From positions 1 through 64,000 of the forward strand of contig PBNO01000009.1 in the NCBI GenBank assembly GCA_002723155.1: a stretch of DNA of 64,000 nucleotides, given 5' to 3'. Source of the stretch: Ponticaulis sp. (GTDB lineage Bacteria > Pseudomonadota > Alphaproteobacteria > Caulobacterales > Hyphomonadaceae). The notes under the pieces were generated by a model. That model searched no databases and had not been told where the DNA came from. It saw nothing but the letters and a program-made list of their open reading frames with translations. Below are positions 28,074-37,749 of the stretch, in pieces (position 1 is the stretch's first letter; every line of letters begins with the position of its first letter). Made by a program: the position numbers and the translations under genes.

Positions 28074-28140
28074 GGGACTGGTCCTTTAACACGGCTTCAG
28101 ATAGGACAATTCGGGACAGAATAAAATACCGGGCGGGACC

Positions 28141-29541
28141 GTGGCTGACACACTCGACGACCAGAGTACGATTTTTTCCCTTCCAAAAGAGGGGCTTGGC
28201 GGAGTTGGGTCTGCTTTCGGGCGTCTCAGGGTGCGCACCTTTGTCGCGACTCGTTGGCTGGCAATTCTCGGTCAGGCGATTGCTGTCCTGTTTGTTTACT
28301 TCGGTCTTGGTTTCTCGCTCTCTCTGGGGCTGTGTCTTGCCGCGATTGCCGTATCAGCCTGGCTGAATGTTTTCGTGATGATTGCGTTTCCGAGCCAGCG
28401 GCTCGCGACAACGCCCGAAGCGGTCGCCCAGTTTGCCTTTGATATCCTTCAGGTCGCATTTCTGATCGCCATTACGGGCGGTCTGGAAAACCCGTTTGTG
28501 CTGATGATCATGGCGCCGGTGACGATTGCGTCTGTTAGTCTGGAAACGCGCTATTCCATGGGGCTCGCTCTGCTTGCGCTTGCTTGTACAGCCGCCATGG
28601 CGTTCTTCCATCTGCCGCTGCCATCACCGCCCGGCGAAGACTTGCAAGTGCCGATCCTATTACAAATCGGGCAGTTCTGCGCGGTGACGATTGGTCTGGC
28701 CTTCTTTGCGTTGTCTTCCATCCGTGTGTCGCGTGACGAGGAGCGTCTGGTGCGCGCGCTTGATGCCGCTCAGGTCGTTATGGCGCGCGAGCAAAAGCTA
28801 TCTGCGCTCGGCGCGCTTGCAGCTGCCACAGCGCATGAGCTTGGCACGCCGCTGGCGACGATCCATCTGGTTGCCAAAGAAATGGCGGCAGACCTTGAGG
28901 ATGATGACCCGCATAAGGAAGATGCGCGCCTTCTCTCTGAACAGGCAGACCGGTGCCGGTCCATTCTGCGACGGCTCGCGCAAGAGCGAGAGACCGGTGA
29001 CATCGTTCACGCGCGTATCCAGCTCTCTACTCTGGTAGAGGAAGCAGCGCGTCCTCATAAGGGCCGTGACAAGCTGGTGGAAGTACGCACCTTCGCTCAT
29101 TCAACCGCGACAGACCTCACCGAGCCGAAGCTCGACCGGTCACCTGAAATTCTCCACGCACTTGGCGCGTTTGTAGAGAATGCGGTCTCCTTCGCAGACA
29201 GTTATGTTTCCCTTGATGCGGTATGGAGCGACCGGATTATCACCATCTCTGTGACAGATGATGGACCGGGTTTCTCGCCAACCGTCTTGCCTAAATTAGG
29301 CGAACCTTATATTTCCGAGCGCAGCCAGAAACATGCCGGGGGCGGCGATATGGGGCTTGGTTTCTTCATTGCGAAAACGCTCATTGAACAGAGCGGCGGT
29401 GAGGTAGCGACCTTTAACCGTCCTGAACCTGAAAAAGGGGCGGTTGTCCGGCTGAGATGGGAAAGAGCTGCGCTTGAGGCCGAAACGACTTGGTCTGCGC
29501 ACGAAACGGGCTTAGATGATTTAAGCCCTTCGAGTGAATAG
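28141..29541 (+). CDS. regB: Redox sensor histidine kinase RegB/PrrB
   Basis: Membrane histidine kinase that senses the quinone pool and redox state. The 466-residue protein has six hydrophobic segments in the first 200 residues. The quinone-linked heptapeptide GGLENPF is at 113-119. The phospho-acceptor His is His232 in ATAHELGTPLATIHLV, and the redox Cys is Cys272 in ADRCRSILRRLA. The 40-residue His-Cys spacing is the same as in Rhodobacter RegB (His225, Cys265). The ATPase domain follows (ENAVSFADSYV, DDGPGFS, MGLGFFIAKTLIEQSGG). The start is GTG at 28141. It is operonic with regA, 16 bases downstream. Confidence 0.94.
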   Translation: MADTLDDQSTIFSLPKEGLGGVGSAFGRLRVRTFVATRWLAILGQAIAVLFVYFGLGFSLSLGLCLAAIAVSAWLNVFVMIAFPSQRLATTPEAVAQFAFDILQVAFLIAITGGLENPFVLMIMAPVTIASVSLETRYSMGLALLALACTAAMAFFHLPLPSPPGEDLQVPILLQIGQFCAVTIGLAFFALSSIRVSRDEERLVRALDAAQVVMAREQKLSALGALAAATAHELGTPLATIHLVAKEMAADLEDDDPHKEDARLLSEQADRCRSILRRLAQERETGDIVHARIQLSTLVEEAARPHKGRDKLVEVRTFAHSTATDLTEPKLDRSPEILHALGAFVENAVSFADSYVSLDAVWSDRIITISVTDDGPGFSPTVLPKLGEPYISERSQKHAGGGDMGLGFFIAKTLIEQSGGEVATFNRPEPEKGAVVRLRWERAALEAETTWSAHETGLDDLSPSSE

Positions 29542-29557
29542 AAGCTGGACAGATAAT

Positions 29558-30124
29558 ATGAGTGCTGAGATCGACATCCACAAAGCTCTGGAAGAGCTGA
29601 CTGACCGAACACTGATGGTGCTGGATGATGACGCGCCGTTCCGGACGCGCCTGGCACAAGCACTCACACGTCGTGGCTTTACAGTTTCTGCAGTCGGCAC
29701 AGTCGCCGAGGCGAAAGATGTTGCCCGTCTGAACCCACCGGCATTCGCGGTTATCGACCTGCGCCTTGAAGACGGATCAGGCCTCGAAGTTGTCGAAACG
29801 CTTCAGGAGTATCGTGAAGACGTTCGCGCGATCATGCTGACAGGCTATGGCGCGCTGGCGACGGCTGTTGCGGCTGTGAAAGCGGGTGCGATCGACTACC
29901 TTTCCAAGCCGGCTGATGTTGAAGACATCATCAAGGCTCTGGTTGCCCAGCGTGATGAAGCGCCTGAGCCACCTGAAAACCCTATGTCTGCAGACCGCGT
30001 TCGCTGGGAGCATATCCAGCGGGTTTACGAGCTCTGCAATCACAATGTGTCGGAGACTGCACGTCGTCTGAACATGCACCGCCGTACGCTGCAGCGTATT
30101 CTGGCGAAGCGTGCGCCGCGCTAG
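29558..30124 (+). CDS. regA: Redox response regulator RegA/PrrA/ActR
   Basis: Partner of RegB. The 188-residue protein has a receiver domain with the acidic pair in VLDDDAPFR (about 21-29), phospho-acceptor Asp67 in FAVIDLRLEDGSGLE, and the conserved Lys in DYLSKPADVEDI. The C-terminus is a Fis-type helix-turn-helix (NHNVSETARRLNMHRRTLQRIL) that is nearly invariant in the RegA family. In relatives it controls respiration, cytochromes, carbon and nitrogen metabolism by oxygen and redox state; the bc1 operon, hemF and senC in this window would be reasonable targets. I start at the ATG at 29558 rather than an overlapping GTG at 29534. Confidence 0.95.
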   Translation: MSAEIDIHKALEELTDRTLMVLDDDAPFRTRLAQALTRRGFTVSAVGTVAEAKDVARLNPPAFAVIDLRLEDGSGLEVVETLQEYREDVRAIMLTGYGALATAVAAVKAGAIDYLSKPADVEDIIKALVAQRDEAPEPPENPMSADRVRWEHIQRVYELCNHNVSETARRLNMHRRTLQRILAKRAPR

Positions 30125-30519
30125 AATAGTCGCGGCAGAAGAAACAACGCCCACATCGCGTAAATTGCCAGCCAGTTGACGGTGAAGATCAGTCCACGAC
30201 GGATAATGTTCGTGGACAGCGTTGCTGCGAGCAAATGCCAGATGCGTCCGGCAAGAAAGACGAAGGCGAGCGCCAGATAGGCCCAGTTTACGAGATCTTC
30301 GGCCCAGAGCATGGCAACCAGTGCATAGAAGAGAATTGGCGCTTCAAACTGGTTTTTGAGATTGGCGCTGATACGGGCCTCAAGCGCTTCTACGGGCTGT
30401 CCGGCGCGCTTCTGAAACCGCGCCGCAGAAAGCCAGCAATATAAAACAAAGAGGATGCCCAGATGACCGGCGACAGGCCAGAGAATCAGGTCTCTGTCGA
30501 TGATCTCAAACATTGGCAT
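30121..30519 (-). CDS. MAPEG family membrane protein
   Basis: A 132-residue protein with four hydrophobic segments (about 14-32, 62-76, 79-96 and 108-128) and the MAPEG-like stretch NLKNQFEAPILFYALVAML (about 51-69). MAPEG proteins include glutathione transferases and eicosanoid-metabolising enzymes; bacterial members are mostly uncharacterised. It is convergent with regA, overlapping by 4 bases, and 22 bases upstream of the SDR gene on the same strand, so it may form an operon with it. Confidence 0.8.
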   Translation of the reverse strand: MPMFEIIDRDLILWPVAGHLGILFVLYCWLSAARFQKRAGQPVEALEARISANLKNQFEAPILFYALVAMLWAEDLVNWAYLALAFVFLAGRIWHLLAATLSTNIIRRGLIFTVNWLAIYAMWALFLLPRLF

Positions 30520-30541
30520 CCTTTCTGAGTGTCAGGCCCGT

Positions 30542-31456
30542 TTATACCGGTTCGTACGGGAAGACAGAGGCCGATGCGCCAAGGTCTTCCATGTCGTTTT
30601 TCATCGCAGGAAGTGCGGTATCCAGAATGCTTTCCGGTGACCAGCCTTCCAGATTGGCCATGCTTCGCACCGGACGTGGCTGGCTGAAGAGAACAAGCTC
30701 ATTCCCGCGAACCGCAAAGATCTGGCCGGTCGTGTCGCACTTATCAGAACACAGGGCGAGCGCCAGATTGGAAACCTGCTCCGGACGCATAGCATTCTTC
30801 ATGCGCTCGACGCGTTCGCGGCTGGCTTCGTCAGTCACCGGAATGGACGCAATCATGCGTGTCCATGCAAACGGCGCGATGACGTTGGAACGGATATTCT
30901 TACGCACACCTTCCATCGCGATAATGCGCGACAGGCCGACAATGCCGAGCTTGGCAGCAGCATAGTTTGCTTGCCCGATATTACCGATCAGGCCGGATGT
31001 AGAGGTGAAGAAGACATAATTGCCATTCTCGCGGTCGCGGAAGTATTCCACGGCGGCGCGTGCCACATTGTAAGAGCCGCGAAGGTGTACTGCGATCACG
31101 GCATCCCAGTCGTCTTCGCTCATTTTGTGGAACATTTTATCGCGTAGAATACCTGCCGGGTTGATGATGGAATCCAGCCCGCCAAACTCTTTCTTCGCGC
31201 CTTCCACCATCTCTTTGACGGCTTCAAAATCAGTGACGCTATCGGAGTTGGAAATGGCCGAACCGCCTTTGGCGCGAATCTCTGCAGCAACCTCTTCTGC
31301 CGGGCCTGCACTACCCTCATCGGCACCTGATAGGCTGCCACCCAGATCGTTGACGATGACGTTGGCGCCAAGCTCCCCTGCCATCAATGCGGTGGCTTTG
31401 CCGATGCCGTTACCGCCACCCGTGATGAGGATGGTTTTGCCGTCCAGAAGTCCCAT
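30542..31456 (-). CDS. Short-chain dehydrogenase/reductase (MFE-2/HSD17B4-like)
   Basis: A 304-residue NAD(P)-dependent oxidoreductase. The nucleotide-binding motif TGGGNGIGKATA is at about 13-24, and VNDLGGSLSG (about 37-46) matches the longer-loop subgroup related to the dehydrogenase part of peroxisomal multifunctional enzyme type 2. The catalytic Ser and Tyr-x3-Lys are in STSGLIGNIGQANYAAAKLG. The start is ATG 31456 (MGLLDGKTILITGG) with GGGAGAGA upstream; a longer frame to 31648 is not homologous. Likely substrates are 3-hydroxyacyl-CoA or similar, by family only. Confidence 0.88.
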   Translation of the reverse strand: MGLLDGKTILITGGGNGIGKATALMAGELGANVIVNDLGGSLSGADEGSAGPAEEVAAEIRAKGGSAISNSDSVTDFEAVKEMVEGAKKEFGGLDSIINPAGILRDKMFHKMSEDDWDAVIAVHLRGSYNVARAAVEYFRDRENGNYVFFTSTSGLIGNIGQANYAAAKLGIVGLSRIIAMEGVRKNIRSNVIAPFAWTRMIASIPVTDEASRERVERMKNAMRPEQVSNLALALCSDKCDTTGQIFAVRGNELVLFSQPRPVRSMANLEGWSPESILDTALPAMKNDMEDLGASASVFPYEPV

Positions 31457-31564
31457 GAATCTCTCCCTGTTTGTCTTGTTGGGAGACACGTTAATCAGCC
31501 CGTTCGTGCTTGGAAAGGCGAAACTCCTCTTGTCTGACACCACTATCCCCAGTAGACGCGCCGG

Positions 31565-32119
31565 ATGATCATTTACGACCGCGAGATTCCAGACCGTGAT
31601 GGCCGCGCAATCGAACGTCTGTTCGATGCGACCTTCGGCGCTGGCCACTTTGCCAAGACGGCAGAGCGGGTGAGGGAGTATTCCTACTCTTTGCCGGAGA
31701 TCACGCGTGTTGGTCTTCTGAATGGACGTTTGATCGCTGTCTGCCGCGTCTGGCCGATCTTTATCGGCGGCACACCAGCCCTGTTTTACGGGCCGATTGC
31801 TGTTGCGCCCGAGTATCAGGGCGGCAAGGTTGGTCGCTCTGTCACTGAAGCATCGCTCGAGGCGGGTCGGGCCTCAGGCCATCAATGGGCATGCCTGATC
31901 GGTGCGCCGCCATATTTCGGGCGGGTCGGATTTGAAGTTCCGCCTCACGGGAGTGTTCAGTTTCCGGGTCCGCAGGACCAGTCCCGCATCATGCTGAAAC
32001 GCCTGCGTGCGCCTGAGGATGAACCTTTCCCTACAGGGGCGGTTACCTACCCTCGCGACGCCATGCGAGCAAGAGCAACCCAAAGAGCATACCTGCGACG
32101 AGCCAGGTTGGAAGAATAG
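31565..32119 (+). CDS. GNAT family N-acetyltransferase
   Basis: A 184-residue acetyl-CoA-dependent transferase. The GNAT core is seen as LINGRLIAVCRVWPIFIGGTPALFY-type beta strands (about 52-75), then GPIAVAPEYQGGKVGRSVTEASLEA, where the YQGGKVGR segment matches the acetyl-CoA pyrophosphate loop (Q/R-x-x-G-x-G/A). A FGRVGFEVP segment completes motif B. The protein resembles the YhbS subgroup. The substrate is unknown. The 3' end overlaps the convergent membrane-protein gene by 77 bases, so the last 25 residues are encoded opposite another gene. Confidence 0.85.
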   Translation: MIIYDREIPDRDGRAIERLFDATFGAGHFAKTAERVREYSYSLPEITRVGLLNGRLIAVCRVWPIFIGGTPALFYGPIAVAPEYQGGKVGRSVTEASLEAGRASGHQWACLIGAPPYFGRVGFEVPPHGSVQFPGPQDQSRIMLKRLRAPEDEPFPTGAVTYPRDAMRARATQRAYLRRARLEE

Positions 32120-34070
32120 GCTGGCTGCTGGCATCGCGCACCGCATAGGCCTGACGGTCTCGTATTCCGATCCAGTTTCCATCACCGCCGCCGCGTGACG
32201 TCATGCGAAGTTCCGGTGTGTCTTCCGCATCTGTCAGGCGTGTGACGACGCCATTGGTCACATCAGCCAATGGCAGGACACGTTCGGTGGTGGAGAGAAG
32301 GTCGGCAAATTCGCGCGGTTGTGCCGGACCGTTCAGGAATATTGTCTCCAGATCACCAACGGCTGCGCGGTAAAGACCGAGCTGTTCTGATGGCAGTCGT
32401 ACTTCCTGAACGCCATACTCGTTTTCAGCCCAGCCATACGTGCTTTCGCTTCCGTCCGGAAAGATGATGGTGAGGCTGTCTGGCGTGGAGGAAAGTGAAG
32501 TCAGATTGGCGATAATATCTTCGCCTTCACTGCGCATTGTCAGCCGTTCTTCTTCCAGCTCCGGTTCGCGCATCGTCCAGTGAACGATACGGCGTACCAA
32601 TTCGGCAAACGGACCGCCGCCTTCATGGCCGCGCGCCCAGAGCCAGAGCTGGTCTGACATGAGTTCAGCCACGCGACCTTCGCCGACACGGTCAACGGCC
32701 AGCAATGGTTGTCCGTCTTCTGTGGTCATCAGCACATCGCCGGTGACTTCACGCGCGCCGATATAGCGATACCACGGGCCGAGCGCGCCTTGCTCCAGCG
32801 TGCTGGTGATGGAGTGGCGCTCTCCCAGTCCGGAGATTTGCGGAACGAAGCGCTGTGTCTCAACCACACCTGTCGGGCTGAGCGGGAGCACAGATGCGAG
32901 CGGGGTGCGGTGAAGGCTGGCAGGCCCTGCAAACGGCTCGCCTGCAGAGATAATCAGCGCGCCGCCTTGATCGACATAACGGGCAATGTTGTCGAGATAC
33001 CGCAAATGAAGTACGCCGCGGCGCCGATACCGGTCGAAGATGATCAGATCGAACTCGCGTAGCTTGTCTTCGAACAGCTCGTTGGTCGGGAATGGAATGA
33101 GCGCCAGTTCGTCTGTAGGCGTTGCATCCTGCTTATGAGGCGGACGCAGAATGGTGAAGTGAACAAGGTCCACCATCGGATCAGACTTCAGCAGGTCACG
33201 CCATGCGCGGCCACCGCGGTGTGGTTCACCGGTGATCAGGAGGACGCGTAAAGAGTCGCGAATACCTGTCAGCGTCGTGGCGGTGATGTTATTCGCCGCG
33301 GTCAGTTCGTTCTCGGCTTCGGCAATTTCTACTGTGACCGTGTTCGGGCCGCGACGGTCAATGGTAACGGGCACCTCTGTTGGCTGGCCGGTCTCCACCA
33401 GAATGCGCCGGGCAGGCTCTCCGTTCACGGACACGTCTACCGTGGTTGTGATGGTGTCGCTGGCGGTGACGAGAATTTGCATAACGGCTTCATCGCCGAC
33501 AATCCCATAGCTTGGTGCGGAGACGATCTCAACGCGGCGGTCTGTTTCATCTTCTGAGCCGATGATCAGGCCATGTACCGGACCAAACGCTTCAAGGTCT
33601 TCAGTCGCTTCAGGAATGTCGTGCGCCTGACCGTCTGTGATGAGGATTGTGCCGGCAATCTGATCGCGGGGTGTATCCGCGAGCGCGGAGGCCATGGCAG
33701 CAGCAAGCTGTGTTTCTGGCGCGCCGGGGCGTGTTTCAACCAGCTGCACATTTACATTTTCTAACGCCGCGAGCTGGCTCTGCAAAGCGGCGGAGACCTC
33801 GTTTGCAATGGCTCTCCGGTCTGCAACTCCCATGCTTGAGGACTGATCCACGACAATCGCGACTGTGCTTGGAAGTGCCTCGCGGTTTTCGCGCACCCAG
33901 AGCGGGTTGGAAATCGCGGCAGCAATAAGTGTCAGCGCCAGAGCCCGAGTTAGCCAGGCTCGTCCGCGCCGGACGAGATAAAGTCCCCAGACGATCAGCG
34001 CGGCAATGCCCAGTGCGATAAGAACTGGCCAGCCAAGATGCGGATCAAAGCTCAGATGTGCAGCTGTCAT
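32043..34070 (-). CDS. Membrane protein with vWA-like domain (MoxR-cluster component)
   Basis: A 675-residue protein with two N-terminal membrane helices (about 12-31 and 39-55), a vWA-like domain opening VAIVVDQSSSMGVADR (D-x-S-x-S metal site, about 70-85), a long exported part with Ig-like beta regions, a glutamine-amidotransferase-like segment (RYVDQGGALIISAGEPFAGP) and a C-terminal helix (PTWLVAGMLFGLLLLAW). It is the last gene of the MoxR - DUF58 - BatA/DUF4159 operon; its start overlaps the preceding gene by 4 bases. Such clusters are thought to link a MoxR AAA+ chaperone to metal-binding vWA proteins at the membrane. The specific role is unknown. Confidence 0.8.
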   Translation of the reverse strand: MTAAHLSFDPHLGWPVLIALGIAALIVWGLYLVRRGRAWLTRALALTLIAAAISNPLWVRENREALPSTVAIVVDQSSSMGVADRRAIANEVSAALQSQLAALENVNVQLVETRPGAPETQLAAAMASALADTPRDQIAGTILITDGQAHDIPEATEDLEAFGPVHGLIIGSEDETDRRVEIVSAPSYGIVGDEAVMQILVTASDTITTTVDVSVNGEPARRILVETGQPTEVPVTIDRRGPNTVTVEIAEAENELTAANNITATTLTGIRDSLRVLLITGEPHRGGRAWRDLLKSDPMVDLVHFTILRPPHKQDATPTDELALIPFPTNELFEDKLREFDLIIFDRYRRRGVLHLRYLDNIARYVDQGGALIISAGEPFAGPASLHRTPLASVLPLSPTGVVETQRFVPQISGLGERHSITSTLEQGALGPWYRYIGAREVTGDVLMTTEDGQPLLAVDRVGEGRVAELMSDQLWLWARGHEGGGPFAELVRRIVHWTMREPELEEERLTMRSEGEDIIANLTSLSSTPDSLTIIFPDGSESTYGWAENEYGVQEVRLPSEQLGLYRAAVGDLETIFLNGPAQPREFADLLSTTERVLPLADVTNGVVTRLTDAEDTPELRMTSRGGGDGNWIGIRDRQAYAVRDASSQPILPTWLVAGMLFGLLLLAWRREGR

Positions 34071-36880
34071 CTGTCGCCTCCCGGTGTGAGGTCGCGCGGG
34101 TTGCGATTTTGATCACGCCCGCGGCCCGGCAGATCGTCGTCGGACTCGCCCAAGCGTTCCAGAAGGGCTGGCAGGTGGACCTGATCTTCTTTGTAATTGC
34201 CGGTCAGAATATACATCACGATGTTAATGCCGGTCCGGAAGGCAAGCTCGCGATTCCGGTTTCCACCATCTACGGAATATAGCGGCCGTCCGACTTCATC
34301 GACCGCCCAGGCGGATGCCATGTCAGCGTCGGTGATGAAGAGGGTGGAGACACCATCGCCGCGACGTTCATCGCGCTGAGTACCGGCGCCGCTCTCGATC
34401 CATAGTGGGCGGCCCGGATAGCGGCCATAAAAGCCGTCCAGCAGATAGAAGGCACGCGAGAGGACATGGTCTTCGCTCGCCTGCATGAGCGGCGGGACAT
34501 CAAGACCGTTCAGAAGGTTTGTCAGGCGCTCATCGGTTTGCGTGCCAATGCCCGAACCCGAGGTCGTATCGATCAGCAGAGCGCCGCCATTGCGCAGATA
34601 CTGGCCGAGAGCCGTGCTCTCTTCCTCTGAGAGCGACATACCGCCTTCAGGCATTACCAGCATGATGAATGGGAAGAGGTTGAGCGGATCTTCAGCCAAA
34701 TTCAGCCCGATCGGTTCGTCCGGTTCTACGGTTGTCCGGCGGTAGAGCATCATGGACAGGCCACGAAGGCCTGACTCGGCTTTTGTGTTCGCTGTCGCGT
34801 CGTCTGTAATGACATAAGCAAATCGCAAGGTGAGCGCTGCCTGCATGACCTCGTCACGTGGTTCAGATTGTTCACGGCCCGTGCGGTTCTGCGCGTCTGC
34901 GTGATCCGGCAGAACTGTACCGGCGCACAGAAGCATGATGGTGACGCCTGCTTCGCGGCCAAAGCGCAAACGGCCTGCAATTACCAGCGACACGATCAGA
35001 TCAATCAGCAGAAGAAGCAGAGCCAGTGTCAGGAAGAAACCGCCCAGGCGTGTGGTCGATAACTCGCCAGTGGAGCGGACGGTGACGCCATTTGGCCAGT
35101 CTGTGACGGCTTCTGGTGTCCAGCCTGCGCTAGCGTTCAGGGTGAGTGTCAGCGTGCCGCCCTGATAAAGGCCTGCAGGGTGCGCTGCGTCAGCGCGCGG
35201 CGTCATGCCAGGCTCGATTTGTAGCGGTCGGGCATTGGCAGCAGGCGTGACGAAGTCGCCGAAACCGGACAGCCAGCGGCGTGGGGCAAGGCTCGTTTCA
35301 GTTGTTGCGCCTGCCGCTGCAAGCTCGCGCGCGGGCAGCGTGGCATAGCGCATCATTTCGACGAACACACCGGCCAGCGGCAGGGCTGACCATTCCGGGC
35401 CAGCTGTGACGTGAAACAGTGTGACGCGGCCACGGCCAAGCGTTTCTGACGTTACGAGCGGCGTGCCATCGGCAAGCCGCGCCCAAGTGCGCGAAGCAAG
35501 CTGCGGGTCTGGCTGGGCAAGCACCTGACGGCGGATCATCACCTGATCGCGCGTTGTAGACAGGCGGGCAAACGGGCCTGTCTCGCTAAAGCTGGTCAGT
35601 TCTTGTGGCGTGTCCCATGACAAGGCGCTGTCCAATGCGCGGGATGCACGGCGCAGACGAACGGGTAGAAGATCGTCAGATTGAGCAGCCATGCGCGGGC
35701 CTGCAAAGCGGACAAGAACGCCGCCCTCTTCAACCCATAGGCTGAGGCGTTCTTCGGCGCTATCAGACAGCTCACCAACGTCCGTCAGGATGAGAACGTT
35801 CAGCTCTTCTTCCATGAGCTCATCCAGCGTGCCCTCAACAATGGTGGCAAATGGTGAGAGCGCGTTGCGAACGTAATAAGCGTCAGACAGGAGCGGTTGC
35901 AGGGTCTGGCCTTCGCCAACGAGGCCAACCCGGCGCATACGGCCTGCGCCATCCCACTGCCAGACCGCGCCAGCAGAGTTCTGACCGTTCAGGCGGAACC
36001 AGGACATGCCGGTCTGAATGCTTTCAGGTACGTCAAAGCGCAGTTCTGTTGTCGTTGCACCAGCCTCGAACGCACCACGCGCCGTCGCAAGCGATGCGCC
36101 CGTGTCATCATAAGCTGTAATGGAGAGCTGAAGCTGAATTTCGTCTTGCGTCCGCGCCAGTGACAGGATTGGCCCATTGGCGCTGGTCGCTACACCGGTG
36201 ATTCCAATAAGATCATTGCCGGTGACGGGAATGGCATCAACGCTCCCGATACGCGTCAGTTGCGAACTTAAGGCTTCAAAGCCTTCGCCGAGCTGATTGT
36301 CGCTCACCCAGACGATGTCAAAGCTGTTCGCTTCAAGGTCTGAAAGGTTTTCGGCGAGCGTCTCATAATCGGGGCGCCAGCCATTCGGGCGCATGGCCTG
36401 AACCACGCCGCGAGCATTTTGCGGGCTGAGCCTGTCTGCCAGCGCATCTGTCAGATCGGTTTGCGTGGAGCCAATCACGTAAACGCCAAGATCGCGATCA
36501 ATCGAGCCAAGCGTGCCGAGCGCGGCATTCTGAATGGCTGACCAGTTCGGCGCTGCCGTCCAGCCATCATCGACAATCAGCAGCACGTCACGATCAAAAA
36601 CCGCGTCTTCGGCGTTCTGGCGAGGTGACCAGACCGGTGTCGACAGACCAATAATCGCAAGCGTGATCACCAGCATGCGCAATGCGATGATCCACCATGG
36701 CGTCTTGTCCGGCGTTTCCTCGATGGGCTCCATGTCTTCGAACAAGGCAAATGATGGAAGCGTCTGGTCTTTTGGCTGCGGGGGCGTTGCGCGCAGGACA
36801 AACCATAAGAGCTGCAGACCGAGCAGGGCCAGAAGCGCCAGTGGCGTCAGGAAGAGAAGCGGACCAAGCGCAAAGCTCAT
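34067..36880 (-). CDS. BatA/DUF4159 domain membrane protein
   Basis: A 937-residue protein. The N-terminus is a BatA-type double-helix region (MSFALGPLLFLTPLALLALL; a second helix at about 64-82). A vWA-like region with VLLIVDDGWTAAPN follows (about 100-112). Two helices near residue 640-665 precede a C-terminal DUF4159-like domain (TLRFAYVITDDATAN, GLRGLSMMLYRRTTVEPDEP, NGGALLIDTTSGSG, DHVLSRAFYLLDGFYGRYPG). The start and stop both overlap neighbours by 4 bases (ATGA type), showing tight translational coupling. It is the central membrane component of the cluster; function is inferred only from BatA relatives. Confidence 0.85.
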   Translation of the reverse strand: MSFALGPLLFLTPLALLALLGLQLLWFVLRATPPQPKDQTLPSFALFEDMEPIEETPDKTPWWIIALRMLVITLAIIGLSTPVWSPRQNAEDAVFDRDVLLIVDDGWTAAPNWSAIQNAALGTLGSIDRDLGVYVIGSTQTDLTDALADRLSPQNARGVVQAMRPNGWRPDYETLAENLSDLEANSFDIVWVSDNQLGEGFEALSSQLTRIGSVDAIPVTGNDLIGITGVATSANGPILSLARTQDEIQLQLSITAYDDTGASLATARGAFEAGATTTELRFDVPESIQTGMSWFRLNGQNSAGAVWQWDGAGRMRRVGLVGEGQTLQPLLSDAYYVRNALSPFATIVEGTLDELMEEELNVLILTDVGELSDSAEERLSLWVEEGGVLVRFAGPRMAAQSDDLLPVRLRRASRALDSALSWDTPQELTSFSETGPFARLSTTRDQVMIRRQVLAQPDPQLASRTWARLADGTPLVTSETLGRGRVTLFHVTAGPEWSALPLAGVFVEMMRYATLPARELAAAGATTETSLAPRRWLSGFGDFVTPAANARPLQIEPGMTPRADAAHPAGLYQGGTLTLTLNASAGWTPEAVTDWPNGVTVRSTGELSTTRLGGFFLTLALLLLLIDLIVSLVIAGRLRFGREAGVTIMLLCAGTVLPDHADAQNRTGREQSEPRDEVMQAALTLRFAYVITDDATANTKAESGLRGLSMMLYRRTTVEPDEPIGLNLAEDPLNLFPFIMLVMPEGGMSLSEEESTALGQYLRNGGALLIDTTSGSGIGTQTDERLTNLLNGLDVPPLMQASEDHVLSRAFYLLDGFYGRYPGRPLWIESGAGTQRDERRGDGVSTLFITDADMASAWAVDEVGRPLYSVDGGNRNRELAFRTGINIVMYILTGNYKEDQVHLPALLERLGESDDDLPGRGRDQNRNPRDLTPGGDR

Positions 36881-37746
36881 CGCGGCGCTCCTGCACCGGC
36901 AAGGTCCTGCATCATGCGGAATGCCAGCGGACGGCGCGTATTACCGAGAATGTGCGTTTCAAACCCCCAGCCAATACGGGCCGCCAGCGCGCGTACAGCA
37001 TCCTGCCGTTTTTTGAAGCGTGCTTCGTAAGTGTCTTTCAGGTCTTCTGTCCGTCCGAAAATACGTGACAGCGTACTGCCCGGACGCCGAAATTTGACAC
37101 GGCCTGAGAATGGGAACTCGACTTCCATAGGGTCGCAAATCTGCAAGAGCATGCCAGATGCGCCGTCAGATGCCGCCGATGAGATGGCGCGGGCCATATC
37201 GTCCATATTGCTGTAAAAATCGCTGGCGATGATCACAATTGAACTGTCGCGCTCAGGTACGCTTGGTACGTCAGAGCGGTTCGGATGATCAAACGCTTCA
37301 AGAGACTTCTGGATCACCTGACCTGTATTGAATGCGCCTTTGCCGCCACCAAGAACGCGAGCACGATCGCCTTCCGCGCAGAACTGATAGGCAAGCGCGG
37401 TCAGAATGATACGGGCTTCTTCAGCCTTGGTGAGCCCGCCCTTAATGCTCGTCCAGTCGAAGCCGGATGACGGGTCTACCCAAATTTCCATCTGGCGTGC
37501 GGTCTGCAGTTCGTGTTCGCGGATAAACAGCTCGTCGCCCGTGGCGGAGCGGCGCCAGTCAATGGCGTTGGCGCTGTCTTCGGGCGTGCGTCCGCGATAT
37601 TGCCAGAAATCTTCACCATGCCCCGCACGCTGTCGCGGCGCGCCGCCCGGATGAGCGGTCGCCTGCTGACGTGTCAGCACTGAAAACTCCGGCAGTTCAG
37701 AGGCCAGAGTTTCAGCTTCGGCGCGAAGACGGTTCAGATCACGCAT
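36877..37746 (-). CDS. DUF58 domain protein
   Basis: A 289-residue cytoplasmic protein of the DUF58 family, a vWA-related fold always found beside MoxR. Hallmarks are GHGEDFWQYRGRTPEDSANAID-type text split as FWQYRGRTPED and AIDWRRSATGDELFIREHE (about 48-77), and the Asp-containing WVDPSSGFDW (about 90-99) in the place of the metal site. The start lies 3 bases after the stop of moxR and its end overlaps the BatA/DUF4159 gene by 4 bases. It probably bridges the MoxR ATPase to the membrane vWA proteins. Confidence 0.9.
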   Translation of the reverse strand: MRDLNRLRAEAETLASELPEFSVLTRQQATAHPGGAPRQRAGHGEDFWQYRGRTPEDSANAIDWRRSATGDELFIREHELQTARQMEIWVDPSSGFDWTSIKGGLTKAEEARIILTALAYQFCAEGDRARVLGGGKGAFNTGQVIQKSLEAFDHPNRSDVPSVPERDSSIVIIASDFYSNMDDMARAISSAASDGASGMLLQICDPMEVEFPFSGRVKFRRPGSTLSRIFGRTEDLKDTYEARFKKRQDAVRALAARIGWGFETHILGNTRRPLAFRMMQDLAGAGAPR

Positions 37747-37749
37747 AAA

